Shown here piece after piece: positions 37,937-48,968 of a stretch of DNA of 64,000 nucleotides. The DNA is from Halichondria panicea. Its lineage: Eukaryota; Porifera; Demospongiae; Suberitida; Halichondriidae. How positions within the stretch are numbered: the first letter of the stretch is position 1; each line of letters starts with the position of its first letter. The notes beneath the pieces are model-generated. The model was not told the origin of the DNA and searched no databases. It saw only the letters and a program-made list of their open reading frames with translations. The position numbers and the translations under genes are program-made. Where the stretch lies: positions 3,414,201-3,478,200 of the forward strand of contig NC_087379.1 in NCBI RefSeq assembly GCF_963675165.1. The letters are read 5' to 3'.

Positions 37937-39636
37937 CTATATGTAGGTATAAAGATGTATGAAGTAGAAATTATGTACAATGTTATGTAGGTATTGTAGC
38001 CTTGTTCCCGGTCCAGGTTCAAAAGAGGGCCTGGTACGTATTTCATGGGTGACAGTGCAGTACCCAGAATTATCATAATCCGGACCCTTTTAGTCCGAAA
38101 CCTCGCAAATCCAGACAAAATGGCAAACTGAAAAAGAGGAGGGGCTGTCAGTAGAATAGACTATTGTGCATGCGCAATTTAACTTGCTTTGCTGAATCAG
38201 CAAAAAAACTGCTCATTACAATGGCTACTGCAAAGAAAACAAAGAGAAAGCTCACAAGACTCACTGTATTGGAGAGAAAGTTGAGATAAAGACTATTCTA
38301 GCTAGCAGCTTCCCTTCTAGCCACAGTAATAATTATCATAATACATGTACAAAAGTGTCTTCGTTAATGATATTCATAATCAATTAATGACATACAGAAA
38401 TTTCATGTATATGGATGGGGTCTGGTCTGGCTCTATTCGGATTAGCAAAGTTCTACTGTAGTCATTTCCAAATGAGTTCCGTGACGCTATGGCTTAATGT
38501 GGCCAGAATAGGCTGTCGTATGGTCGGAATGTCTGAGCTTGGTTCCGTACAGGTTATGGCAAGTCTTTGTGCCTCCAACTGCTGTTTACGAAGACATTCC
38601 AACCATACGGCAATTGCCTTCTCAGTCAATACAATACAGGGCCATATTAAAGCCACTGGAGACAAAAATATTTACTTCTAGTAAACAGATTAGTTTACGG
38701 TATAATTTTATGTTCGTAGCACGATATTACTCAGATTCTGGCCGTATTAGAAGCGCAGTTTTCTATCACACATGCAATAGGTAAGGCCCACTTTCAACAG
38801 CGTAAAAATTGGGTACAGGGAAAGAGGCAAGAACAGAAAAAGGAGAGGTTGAGAAGGAGGCTAACTATTCTTATTTTGCATTCACAATAACGATGGTCCT
38901 GTATTAGGCCACTCCAAGTGATACTCTGGTTTCTGGTCCTGAGGTTTCTCTAATTTCATGTGGGCGGGCGGCTTTTCTCATGATGTCATTATTGATTTCA
39001 CCTTATGAATCATTTTGCAAATGAACATCTTATTTTGTACCACATGGACCATTCGCGTATGCGTAGTAGAATACCGTATAATCTGGTTAGTAAGCGCATG
39101 CACGAAAAGAGCAGGCCTCTATGCGCCTATTATCCAGATGCGCTTATAGAGATTAACCACGCCCATGACATTTCAATGAAGCAAATCTCCATTAGCTAGC
39201 TCGATCGTTTGTCTGCAAGAAGTCTATAGTCATATCTGACAGCAGTAACACAACTACCGGTAGTGAAAGAGACTTAATATCTATATAAAGTGTGGAGACC
39301 AGTTGTTGGGCAGAGAACTGTGCAGAAAACTATGCGCCTTCTATCAAGGCTCTTGGTCTGCTAACCAGTATGCGCCTATTTGTTGACGTGCGCCTATTAA
39401 CCAGTAGTGAGATAGAAATCCTAAAAATCCAGATCTGATGCGGGCGGTGGGCCAGAAACCAGAGTATCACGAGGTGCTGTTTTCAAGCTCCCGACTAGTA
39501 AAATGATTATTTATTCAATAATATGAACGTAATCACAAGAATGTCGCGAAGATTCACTTACTACATTTCCGATAAAAATTTACACCTAACGCTTATTATC
39601 CACAAATGTGCAGAGCACTTTGCACATAATTATTAC
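37937..39636. repeat. Repeat-rich spacer
   Basis: Includes a TAGCCT-type relic at about 38008-38060 and a copy of the purine-rich arm of element 999-1760 at about 38820-38872. An element at about 38917-39471 has ends TGATACTCTGGTTTCTGG and CCAGAAACCAGAGTATCA as inverted copies; inside it are nested GCGCCTATTA/CTGGTTAGTAAGCGC-type repeats. No gene seen. Confidence 0.55.
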
Positions 39637-39884
39637 TGTGGTATCCTTACGACATGGAACTAACATTAAGATAAAGACTTGTGATTCCGTAAATACTGTA
39701 CTGTAAACCTGTGATTCCGTAAATACTGTGTTGTGTTAGTTCTAGTGGTTTCATGTTCTTATTTAGTCATTTCTGTACTATATATTGTTCTAGAAGGTTC
39801 TTTCTAGTATTGTTTTTGTATAAATAGCCTGTGTATTTTGTATGTATCAGAGTTCTGATTTAATGAATTATTGAAGTTATCTCA
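39637..39884 (+). repeat. 5' LTR of the Ty3/Gypsy element (248 bp)
   Basis: Runs from TGTGGTATCC to TTATCTCA (TG...CA ends). It contains a TATAAATA box at 39819-39826 and, upstream, two copies of the 20-mer TGTGATTCCGTAAATACTGT. It is identical to the 3' LTR except for four extra bases (TATA) in the CTATATATTG stretch. Target duplication ATTAC precedes it at 39632-39636. Confidence 0.95.
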
Positions 39885-39921
39885 CTGGCGACAAGGATTG
39901 TGGATCAAGTAGCCTACAGCA

Positions 39922-42900
39922 ATGGCAGCCACACACTATGGAACTCTCAACAATTACAGACCAGACCAAGAGTCTATCAAGACCTACCTGGATCAGGTAG
40001 ACCTCTACTTCACGGCGAATACAGTCCCTGATGATAAGCAAGTACCTATTCTCCTCAGCTCCATTGGTGCAACGACCTACAGTCTTCTATGTGACTTGCT
40101 TGCACCTGAGGCTCCCAAATCGAAGACAAAGGGAGAAATATTTGCTGCACTACGGAAGCACTACGAACCGACACGAGCGGTGATCGCAGAACGTTTTCAT
40201 TTTCAAAAAAGGGATCAAGTCCCTGACGAATCTTTAGCAGAATACGATGCAGCTCTACGCAAGCTGGCAACACACTGCAATTTTGGGGCGTATCTCACTG
40301 AAGCCCTACGTGACCGTTTCGTTGCAGGACTCCGAAGCGAAGCAATGCAAAGAAGACTATTAGCCGAAACAGAACTTACTTTGAAGAGAGCAATGGAAAT
40401 CGCACAGGGAATGGAAGCAGCAGAAAGCAACACCAGAGCACTCAAGGCCAGCAACCCCTCCATCAAGAGCATACAAAGCAAAAGGAGACCGCAGCCAAAC
40501 CAACCTTGTTACCGCTGTGGAAAGTCGAATCACTCTGCAGCTGATTGCCGTTTCAAGGATGCAGAGTGTCACTCATGTGGAAAGCAGGGACACATAGCAC
40601 CAGCCTGCCGCTCCAACCCACCCTCTCAGTTCAAGAAGACAGAGAAGAGACGATTCAAAACTCACCTAGTGGAACCAGATGGGAACAGCTCGACTGACTC
40701 AGAAGCTGACACTTACCACCTATACCGATTGACCGAGCCTTCTACACAGCCGATCACTGTTACAGTCAAGATCGAGGATACTCCACTCAAGATGGAAATC
40801 GATACCGGAGCTGCAATATCTATTATCTCTGAGGCCACCAGAAAGGCCAAGTTCTCTAAATTCAAGCTGCGTAAGTCAAATATTTTGCTAAAGACATATA
40901 CAGATGAGGCTATGATGGTAACGGGTCAGATTAATGTGTGTGTTAATTATGGAGAACAGGTGGCTCGGCTGGTGCTGGTGGTGGTTGCTGGAAGTGGACC
41001 AAGTCTTTTTGGACGCAATTGGCTGAAGTACCTCCAGTTGGACTGGAAATGTATTGCAACTGTCAAATCTCCCCCTGCAGGTACACTAAAGAATTTGTTA
41101 CACGAATACGATTCATTGTTCAAGGACGAGTTAGGTACTGTGACCTCACACAAAGCCACTCTCAGAGTACGGCCAGATGCTACTCCTCGGTTTTTCAAAC
41201 CACGTCCTGTTCCTTATGCAACCAAAGAGGCTATTGGAGATGAATTGGACCGCATGGAGCAACAAGGTATCATCCAGAAAATACCTAGCAGTGACTGGGC
41301 AGCACCGTTGGTCGCAGTTCCCAAGAAAGACGGACGTTTTCGACTCTGCGGCGACTATAAAGTGACTATCAACCAAGACCTTGAAGTTGATCAGTACCCC
41401 TTGCCTAAACCCGAAGACCTATTCGCAACACTAGCAAATGGCTCCCTTTTCACTAAGCTTGATTTGTCACAAGCGTATCTACAGGTCGAACTCGATAAGG
41501 ACTCTACCAAATACGTGACTATCAACACCCATCAAGGGTTATACCAGTTCAGCCGACTTCCTTTTGGCGTGGCGTCAGCCCCAGCAATATTCCAAAGACT
41601 GATGGACACCATCCTACGTGGAGTGCCTCACATTATCTGCTACTTAGACGATCTGTTGATAACAGGAGTGGATGAAGAAGACCACCTACACAATCTGGAG
41701 CAAGTCCTCAAACTTTTTACGGAACACGGGTTGCGATTGAAGAAGGAAAAATGTATCTTTTTGGCCAAGTCGGTAGAATATCTTGGTCATCAGATCAGCA
41801 AAGAGGGAATCCAAGCTCTTCCAAGTAAAGTTGATGCTATTGCACAGGCTCCAGAACCAAAGAATGTTCAAGAACTTCGCTCCTTCCTCGGGTTGCTGAA
41901 CTACTACGGAAAGTTCATCAAGAATCTCTCTAGCATCCTTTACCCAATCAACCAACTTCTGCAAGCGAGTCATAAGTGGGAATGGACACAGGAATGTCAG
42001 GAAGCTTTTACAGAAGCAAAGAAACAACTTACATCATCTGATGTGCTCACCCACTATGACCCGGACCTACCAATCAACATGGCTGCGGACGCATCAGCCT
42101 ACGGCATTGGAGCCGTTATTTCTCATGTACTACCAGACGGGGCTGAGAGACCAATCTGTTTTGCTTCACGCACGCTAACAACAAGCGAACAAAACTATGC
42201 TCAACTCGAGAAAGAAGCACTGGCATTGGTATTTGGTACCAAGAAGTTTCACCAGTATTTGTATGGCAGGAAATTCACGTTAATCACTGATCACAAACCT
42301 CTGACAGCTATATTTGGCCCAAAGAAAGGAATACCGTCCCTAGCAGCTGCTCGTCTCCAACGTTGGGCAATTTTTCTCTCAGGTTATGATTACAATATCC
42401 AATTCAAGCCCACTCAAGCACACAGCAATGCTGATGCATTATCACGTCTCCCCTTGCCAGTACAAGATTCGTACGAAACGGCTGACATTAATGCTATTCA
42501 CACTTTCAATGTGGCTCAAATCGAAGCTCTTCCTGTAACATCTCAGCAGGTGCAGACGGCTACCCGACGTGACCCAACCTTAAGCAAGGTGTTAAAGTAT
42601 GTCAAATCAGGATGGCCACAGAAAGTGACACCGGATCTACAACCATATTTCAACCGCCGTCTTGAAATTGGCATCGAAAGTGGTTGCTTGATGTGGGGAA
42701 TTCGCACAATCATTCCACAGAACCTGCATGCAAAGACCCTTCGTGCTCTCCATGAGAACCACCCTGGAATGTCCCGAATGAAGGCTATTGCCCGCAGTTA
42801 CGTGTGGTGGAGTGGACTCGATAAAGACATCGAAAACCAAGCAAAAGCGTGCCTATCGTGCCAGGAACAAGCCTCTAAACCTGCAGTAGCACCACTCCAT

Positions 42901-43866
42901 CCTTGGGTTTGGCCAAACAGCCCATGGAAAAGGATCCATATTGACTACGCTGGTCCATTCTTGAACAAAATGTTTCTAGTGGTTGTAGACGCCCATTCCA
43001 AGTGGCCAGAAGTGATTCAGATGTCTTCCACTACGTCTCAAAACACGATCGAGGCACTGCAAGCACTATTTGCTCGGTATGGACTACCAGAACAGATTGT
43101 TTCCGACAATGGTGCACAATTCACATCCCAAGAATTTAGCGATTTTGTTCAAGCCAATGGCATAAGACACATACGAAGTGCTCCATACCATCCCTCCACG
43201 AACGGCCAAGCTGAACGATTTGTACAAACGTTCAAAAGAGCCATGAAAGCTGGAGAGAGAGAAGGACTGAGTTTGAAAACAAGATTGGCTCAGTTTTTAC
43301 TGTCATACCGCTCAACTCCACATGCTACCACTAACGTCTCACCGAGTGAACTGTTCCTTCAAAGAAAAGTACGTACACGATTCGATCTCCTCAAACCAAA
43401 CACAGAGGGAAACGTATCTGACAAGCAGATGAAACAGAAACAGCAACATGACAAACATGCTAAACCAAGGACGTTCTCTGTTGGTCAACAAGTAATGCTC
43501 AAAGATTTCCGAACAAACGGCACATGGCTTCCAGGAAGCATTGTACAACAGACAGGACCAGTATCTTACAAAGTGGAAATTGGTGATGGCAGGATACTAC
43601 GTCGACATATCGACCACATACGTGATAGAACTCATTCTCTTTCCACCACCGAGTCGTCACAAGACGATATAACAAATCCAAACGATTTCGACGATACGGC
43701 AGCTCACAAGGATTTGCAAGATTTTGAAGTTTCCCCTGATCAGTCAACTGATCCGTCTCCGACCCCACCTGATGAGTCACCCTCGACTGGTGCATTAACA
43801 GCTCGACAATATCCGCAAAGAAATCGCAACAGGCCTGATCGATATGGTGGGTACACTAACATTTAA
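39922..43866 (+). CDS. gag-pol: Single fused Gag-Pol polyprotein of a Ty3/Gypsy retrotransposon, 1314 aa
   Basis: One uninterrupted frame starts 37 bp after the 5' LTR. Gag is followed by two CCHC zinc knuckles (CYRCGKSNHSAADC from residue 196, and CHSCGKQGHIAPAC). Next are an aspartic protease (DTG, 294-296), reverse transcriptase with YLDD (574-577), and RNase H (catalytic Asp about 723). Integrase follows, with an HHCC zinc finger (His 944, Cys 977 and 980) and a DDE triad at Asp1008, Asp1062 and Glu1098 (D-35-E spacing). The order protease-RT-RNase H-integrase identifies Ty3/Gypsy (Metaviridae). There is no stop or frameshift between gag and pol, and no envelope gene. It makes the proteins for copying and inserting the element's DNA. 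Key motifs are intact, so it looks potentially active; that is inferred, not shown. Confidence 0.97.
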   Translation: MAATHYGTLNNYRPDQESIKTYLDQVDLYFTANTVPDDKQVPILLSSIGATTYSLLCDLLAPEAPKSKTKGEIFAALRKHYEPTRAVIAERFHFQKRDQVPDESLAEYDAALRKLATHCNFGAYLTEALRDRFVAGLRSEAMQRRLLAETELTLKRAMEIAQGMEAAESNTRALKASNPSIKSIQSKRRPQPNQPCYRCGKSNHSAADCRFKDAECHSCGKQGHIAPACRSNPPSQFKKTEKRRFKTHLVEPDGNSSTDSEADTYHLYRLTEPSTQPITVTVKIEDTPLKMEIDTGAAISIISEATRKAKFSKFKLRKSNILLKTYTDEAMMVTGQINVCVNYGEQVARLVLVVVAGSGPSLFGRNWLKYLQLDWKCIATVKSPPAGTLKNLLHEYDSLFKDELGTVTSHKATLRVRPDATPRFFKPRPVPYATKEAIGDELDRMEQQGIIQKIPSSDWAAPLVAVPKKDGRFRLCGDYKVTINQDLEVDQYPLPKPEDLFATLANGSLFTKLDLSQAYLQVELDKDSTKYVTINTHQGLYQFSRLPFGVASAPAIFQRLMDTILRGVPHIICYLDDLLITGVDEEDHLHNLEQVLKLFTEHGLRLKKEKCIFLAKSVEYLGHQISKEGIQALPSKVDAIAQAPEPKNVQELRSFLGLLNYYGKFIKNLSSILYPINQLLQASHKWEWTQECQEAFTEAKKQLTSSDVLTHYDPDLPINMAADASAYGIGAVISHVLPDGAERPICFASRTLTTSEQNYAQLEKEALALVFGTKKFHQYLYGRKFTLITDHKPLTAIFGPKKGIPSLAAARLQRWAIFLSGYDYNIQFKPTQAHSNADALSRLPLPVQDSYETADINAIHTFNVAQIEALPVTSQQVQTATRRDPTLSKVLKYVKSGWPQKVTPDLQPYFNRRLEIGIESGCLMWGIRTIIPQNLHAKTLRALHENHPGMSRMKAIARSYVWWSGLDKDIENQAKACLSCQEQASKPAVAPLHPWVWPNSPWKRIHIDYAGPFLNKMFLVVVDAHSKWPEVIQMSSTTSQNTIEALQALFARYGLPEQIVSDNGAQFTSQEFSDFVQANGIRHIRSAPYHPSTNGQAERFVQTFKRAMKAGEREGLSLKTRLAQFLLSYRSTPHATTNVSPSELFLQRKVRTRFDLLKPNTEGNVSDKQMKQKQQHDKHAKPRTFSVGQQVMLKDFRTNGTWLPGSIVQQTGPVSYKVEIGDGRILRRHIDHIRDRTHSLSTTESSQDDITNPNDFDDTAAHKDLQDFEVSPDQSTDPSPTPPDESPSTGALTARQYPQRNRNRPDRYGGYTNI

Positions 43867-43878
43867 CAGGGGAAGAAA

Positions 43879-44122
43879 TGTGGTATCCTTACGACATGGA
43901 ACTAACATTAAGATAAAGACTTGTGATTCCGTAAATACTGTACTGTAAACCTGTGATTCCGTAAATACTGTGTTGTGTTAGTTCTAGTGGTTTCATGTTC
44001 TTATTTAGTCATTTCTGTACTATTGTTCTAGAAGGTTCTTTCTAGTATTGTTTTTGTATAAATAGCCTGTGTATTTTGTATGTATCAGAGTTCTGATTTA
44101 ATGAATTATTGAAGTTATCTCA
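43879..44122 (+). repeat. 3' LTR of the Ty3/Gypsy element (244 bp)
   Basis: Preceded by a polypurine tract, AGGGGAAGAAA. It matches the 5' LTR base for base apart from the missing TATA. The target duplication ATTAC follows at 44123-44127, so the whole element spans 39637-44122. Confidence 0.95.
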
Positions 44123-44190
44123 ATTACAAACAAGGAAATGGGTTAGACACGCATAGTAAGATACTCCCCACCTCCTCATGTGCTCCTGTT

Positions 44191-44665
44191 TTTGTTGACC
44201 GAAATTACTCTATGTCAACTTTTCTCTTTCCCTACTGTGAAGTTAAAACAGCAAAGGACATTGCTTGACTTGGTTATTATGTATCTAAATGCTACATAGA
44301 ATGGCTTCATGCTATGGATAAGCTGTACTGTTCATAAACGTTTGCAGTATAGTCCTTCACACTGCTTTAGTATACTTTTAGACACACCACGGGGCTTGAC
44401 TTCCCACGACTTCATAGTAAGGGCTATTTCTTCTTTAATTTGTTTAGTGATAGTGGCTGAGTTGCTTAGTCGACATTTTAGAGCTAGATTCTCTTAATAA
44501 TCAACATTAAAGTGATCAATTCGCCATTTTTATGTACAGCACACATTGTATGGCAGTCAAGACAGGTAATGAATATGCTGACTATAAATATAAACCTTTG
44601 TAGTTTTAGCCACGTCCTATAACAGTGTTTCAATTTCGTTTCCAATCCGTCTCCTTTTCTATCTA
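44191..44665 (+). repeat. Copy of the repeat nested at 45883-46630
   Basis: Closely similar to 46107-46625: both share GACATTGCTTGACTTGGTTA, TTGCAGTATAGTCCTTCA and TAGTGATAGTGGCTG in the same order. It ends with CTTTTCTATCTATG, resembling the terminus of the nested element. No coding potential. Positions 44666-45262 hold a further partial terminus near 44900-44945 and nothing else I can name. Confidence 0.7.
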
Positions 44666-45262
44666 TGCACACACACACGGTTTATATGCCTCCTGCGACT
44701 ACACCCCAAGGCAAAAATTAATTACCCACAAAACTAAAACTACTAATGGAGTGTATAAAACTTACAGTGCTTTCAGCTGCGTCAACAAAGATATGAACTC
44801 AGTCACGTGACTCTCAGTGAAATTCTGTGTGAATGTATCATGTATACATGTTGTAGATGTAATTGTCAAGCTCTGTATTGATTTTACGTGTAGCTTATGT
44901 GCGCACGTGATCCGTTGCCAATCCCTCTCTTTCCTGTATCTATGGTTTTACATGCCACAAAGTCAATTAAAACATAGGTCTTCATCAGGCTTGTTTCTGG
45001 CCCAACTTTCTCTATTGTAATGCTAGGTTGAAAGAGGGCCTGGGGACAAACCTGATTCAGTAAACTTGTTCACTCAGACTAACAATTATTCCATGCTGCC
45101 CTTTTTTATTGTCTCACTGGGGCCGACTGAGTTCTGTGACAACATAGCTTAATTTGCTTGAGTTGGTCAAGAATAGCTCACACCGAAGCCAATGCAAGTA
45201 TAGGCTATCATCCTGTATAGATGGTACAGGATGAATTTTTACTTTGGCTTCAGTGTGAGGTA

Positions 45263-45425
45263 CCGTATAGCGGGTAATTTTCGGGGGACAAAATATTTGT
45301 GGTTGAGACATTTCGTGGTTGGAGCTTGCACTGCAGGTAAAGGTAGGCAAGGTCGCTTCATTCGTGGGTAAAATATTCGTGGTCAGACCTCCAACCACGA
45401 ATATTTTGCCCCACCCGCTATATGG
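45263..45425. mobile_element. MITE with CCGTATAGCGG termini, second copy
   Basis: Inverted ends CCGTATAGCGGGTAATTTT and its diverged complement near CCGCTATATGG, flanked by TA on both sides. Same family as 4491-4694. Confidence 0.78.
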
Positions 45426-45444
45426 TATTCTTGATAAGCATTAT

Positions 45445-46763
45445 TATGCCTCGGTGTGCATGCGCAAGCGAGGTATACGGTAGTGTGTTTGTGTGTCTGT
45501 CTGTCTAGGTGTGTGTGTAGACTGCTACAGCTGCTCAAGGATGAATGATGTGCAAGTAAGAGTTTCTATAGGCTTCTAGTCATAGATTTTAATTCGTGGA
45601 TTTGCAAAATAATGCTTCGTTCTCGAGTTATGCCTAGTTTTGCTTACTTGGAATGCCATTGCAGCCTTTTCAGAAGAGTGCGTAGCAAAACTTGTTCACC
45701 GAGTGTTGCTACTCTACTTGGTACTGCACTTGAACGCTAGCTATTGGTAGCTGCAAGAATGAGAAGAGAGCTACAAGGCTCTGCTGATACATCCAGACTT
45801 GAACTTTTGGCATCGTAACAACAATTGTGGTCGATCATTACCCACTCTCTTGAGGTTCCCTGTGATTCTGGATTCTACCATAGATAGAACAGGAAAGGGA
45901 TTGGAAACGACCAGGCCGCCCTGTGTCAACGGGTGAAACACTCTGCGTTACGATTTCGTGCTCGAGAATATTTACTGTAGTCAGGTTGTATTTCAACTGT
46001 TTCTAGCTCTCCTATTCACTAGCGGTCACTCGGGGGCTGGGAGGTACTCTAGAGAAGTAAGTTTACACCACTGACAAGCTCTAAGTCTGTTGTCTTTGCT
46101 TTGTTTTTACTTTTTGTTGAGTTTAGCTTGAATTACTCCATATCAACTTTTCTCTTTTCTTTCCCTGCTGTGAAGCCAAAACAGCAAAGGACATTGCTTG
46201 ACTTGGTTATTATGTATCTAAGTGCTATATAGAATGGTTTCATGCTATGGATAAGCTGTACTGTTCATAAACGTTTGCAGTATAGTCCTTCAAACTGCTT
46301 TAGTATACTTTTAGAGACGCCACGGGCCTTGACCTCCCACGACTTCATAGTAAAGGCTATTCCTTCTTGTATAGCATTTATTTGTTTAGTGATAGTGGCT
46401 GCGTTGCTTAGTCGACTTTTAGAGCTAGATTCTCTTTACTTTTTAATAATCAACATTAAAAGTGATCAATTTCACCATTTCTATGTACAGCACATTGTAT
46501 GGCAGCAAGACAGGTAATGAGCCTGCTGACTATAAATATAATCATTTGTAGTTTTAGCCACACTCTATAACGCGGAGTGTTTCACGCAAACATTTTCGTT
46601 TCCCCTCTTACTGTTCTATCCATGATTCTACCTTGCATGCAGCAATTATATAATGCAAAAATGTTTATCATGATACAATGTGTAATGTGTGTATAGTAGC
46701 TTTATGTTATGTAGATTTGGCACCTCCACTGAGGCATCAGCACCCGCGGTGCTTTCATTAATT
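45445..46763 (+). mobile_element. Family C (CCTCGGTG) element with a nested insertion
   Basis: Left end ATGCCTCGGTGTGCATGCGC with CAAGCGAGGTATACGGTAGT; right end CACTGAGGCATCAGCACCCG then CGGTGCTTTCATT. A second element at about 45883-46630 is nested inside. Its ends, ATAGATAGAACAGG...GGAAACG and CGTTTCC...CTGTTCTATCCAT, are inverted copies. No transposase frame seen. Related family C copies lie at about 60538-61137, 57825-58190 and 47308-47727 (reverse). Confidence 0.72.
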
Positions 46764-46785
46764 TTAATCATTGACTAAAACATAC

Positions 46786-48164
46786 CCCATCTCTATATCT
46801 AGCAAACTCATAGAGCTCGCAGCACCGATCAACGACCCTTGGCTCAAAGATCAAAAGTCCATCCTGTTTCAACAGGGAAAGGAAGGTAGGCAGGGACACT
46901 GTGCCAACATCCTGATACGGCATATCAACTGGTTTGTGAACACAGTCAGAACACTCAGAAACTAAAGAGAGCAGATACATACAAAGGATCATGTACTTTT
47001 GATTATAGTCAATATTAATTTTTACCAAAATCAGCTGCAGCATCAAACGCCTTCATTCTGTACCAGTCAGAAGGAACTGTGGTATCACCTGCAATTCAAT
47101 ACAGTATGCCGCAAGCATGGGCCAGGGTTTAGTGTATGTATACATGTATATATATTTATATATTACCAGCTAGTGCATGTATAATAAGTATCACTATTTA
47201 CCATGCATGGGCAACAGCATAAAAAATATATACTCCACTTGGTACATGGTGTTGCCATAAAATCCCAGCCCTAGGGCACATTCCTCATAAGGCTGACGAG
47301 GGCACACTGATTTTAATGAAAGCACTGCGGGTGCTGATGCCTCGGTGGGGATCACTGCATGGACACCATCACGTACACCACTTTTTGCTGAGCTGGCACA
47401 GATTATTGACGATGTAAACTAGCCTAAAAAACCAGAAAAACGAACGACAAGCTTGTAGCTACATTGTAATCGCTTTAGTGCAAGACTAGGCTACAAGTAA
47501 CTCGTATTAAGTTGTGAATAGAAACTTTGAGTATACAGATGCTACAAATGTTTCTGAAGAGACTGCAACAGCGGTCACTGTAAGGTTTAGTTCGCAAATG
47601 AATCCAATAAAATGTGGCTAAAAGCCTATAGAAGCTGTTAGTTTACGTCACATTGCAAGTGATGAGCAGTTACAGGTGGAATAGTCAGCTTTACCATATT
47701 TCTCACTGCAAGGCATAATTAATAGCTAGCTAGAAAAAGGAAGGCCTGGGAATGAGGCTACAGTACATGTATAACATTCATACACGTACATTGGCTACTA
47801 GGATTTAACTAACCCACCGGACCCGAGGGCGCAAGTACATGTATTACATATATATGTAATAATTACGGGTCTTCACTCATACCAACGAAGAGTCCAAACT
47901 GGCTTCGTTCGAATGTATTCATCAGCCGTGCTTTTGGAGAAACTTGTAGCTCTAGAATCCTGCTGAAATCCCTGTTGAGACAGTTTCTCATAGCCTACAA
48001 GTACAACATTCGTACAATTAAGTCCTGGCCACTACAAGTAGCATGCACAACCACAAAAGTACCTTGCAATGGAAGGAGTTGTCTCCTGGGTGGTGAGTTT
48101 TGAGAGTTGAGAGCTCACTTCTTCTCCATTGCCACCTCCATACAATGTGGACCATTATCATCAC
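46786..48164 (-). CDS. Exons of an unrecognised minus-strand gene (partial)
   Basis: Five candidate exons in transcript order: 48063-48164, 47883-47994, 47202-47306, 47026-47088, 46786-46961. All junctions are GT-AG and phases match, giving 186 codons with no stop. The best-looking parts are GDTTVPSDWYRMKAFDAA (exons 47202-47306/47026-47088) and the last exon, which contains SLPTFLSLLKQDGLLIFEP. I recognise no family. The frame of the first exon is uncertain: another frame of exons 48063-48164 and 47883-47994 is also nearly open but carries a TGA and then fails in the next exon. The following exon on the 3' side is not identified; a large repeat-filled interval with the LTR retrotransposon lies downstream. 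Possibly a real but fast-evolving gene, or a decaying one. Confidence 0.42.
47308..47727 (-). repeat. Family C repeat, reverse orientation
   Basis: Read on the minus strand, it ends CACCGAGGCATCAGCACCCG followed by CAGTGCTTTCATT, then AAAATCAG and exon 47202-47306. The interior matches 7772-8270. A further right-end relic of the same family is at about 48229-48262, also reversed. Confidence 0.65.
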
Positions 48165-48519
48165 CTAGGTAAAAGATAAACATACATGTGGGTAAATCAA
48201 GGGTTTCACTTCTTTAAAGATCACCATCAAAATGAAAGCACTGCGGGTGCTGATGCTTCAGTAGATGTGTCAAAGCAACAACATAAAGTGCTAGCTAATG
48301 GACACATGATGTCAATTTTAATTTTGCTGCATGCAGGAAAACTTAAAGAGTGGGAAATGATCTACCATGATTATCGCTAAAAAAGATGCCAAAAGTACAA
48401 AGTCTAAAAGTATTGGAGTTGCAACTGTTGGATGGTTTGCCTTTGCCTTTGACACTGCTAGTACGAGCCATACTGCTGCTGAGAACTAGTTTTACTATGC
48501 TGCAATCGAGCTAGCTAGC

Positions 48520-48584
48520 TAGTCTCGCGAGCAGACGTGGGAGGGAGGGAAGTTCCCTCTAGGACAAGTCTGCTCGCGAGACTA
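48520..48584. repeat. 65-bp palindromic element with TCTCGCGAGC arms
   Basis: TAGTCTCGCGAGCAGAC and GTCTGCTCGCGAGACTA are perfect inverted copies around a G-rich centre. A very small MITE is the simplest reading. The TCTCGCGAG core also resembles a known promoter palindrome, but no gene start is evident here. Confidence 0.75.
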
Positions 48585-48809
48585 CTACTTGTAGATATAT
48601 ATATAAAAAAGACTTTGATTTACCTTGTGCGGTCAAAGGTTATGTGTGGGCGTTTTTGTGGGCAGTTCTAAAAATAGCTCAATACGCGAAGTCAGATGAT
48701 TCTGAGAATAGGGTGAGTTGCATGCCCTCTTCTCTATATACGCCCTTGACGGTATGTAACAAATATGCTTCGTGCATTAAAATTAATATGCAAGCATTCA
48801 ATCAGAGGA

Positions 48810-48940
48810 GGTCCGACAGGCGCGGTGCAGCTCAAGTAATTAGCCTTTGATTACTCTCAGCAAAAACATACGACGTGGGCGGATAATTATATTGTTCAAT
48901 CAAAGGCTAATTGTCTGAGCTGCACCGCGCCTGTCGTACC
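48810..48940. repeat. 131-bp inverted repeat (GGCGCGGTGCAGCTCA)
   Basis: CGACAGGCGCGGTGCAGCTC and its complement near 48917-48936 are arms around an AT-rich centre, with further pairing of TTAGCCTTTGA and TCAAAGGCTAA. It looks like a short MITE; no target duplication is clear. Confidence 0.72.
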
Positions 48941-48968
48941 TTCTCTGCATTCAATGAACGCATGAAAC

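Noticed and set aside
39637-44122. Endogenous retrovirus with envelope
   Set aside because: Only 12 bp separate the Gag-Pol stop from the 3' LTR, so there is no room for an envelope gene; it is a Ty3/Gypsy retrotransposon.
44763-44773. An 11-nt micro-exon on the minus strand that would fix the phase gap between exons 46786-46961 and 37785-37936
   Set aside because: It has AG and GTAAGT borders and the right length, but so short a match is easily chance in a repeat-rich interval.
45114-45398. Minus-strand frame of 94 codons
   Set aside because: It spans the CCGTATAGCGG MITE at 45263-45425; its length comes from the inverted repeat, not from coding selection.
47883-48063. Alternative frame joining exons 48063-48164 and 47883-47994 (reads YEKLSQQGFQQDSRAT)
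   Set aside because: Attractive composition, but it contains an in-frame TGA and meets a stop in the next exon, while the chosen frame stays open through five exons.
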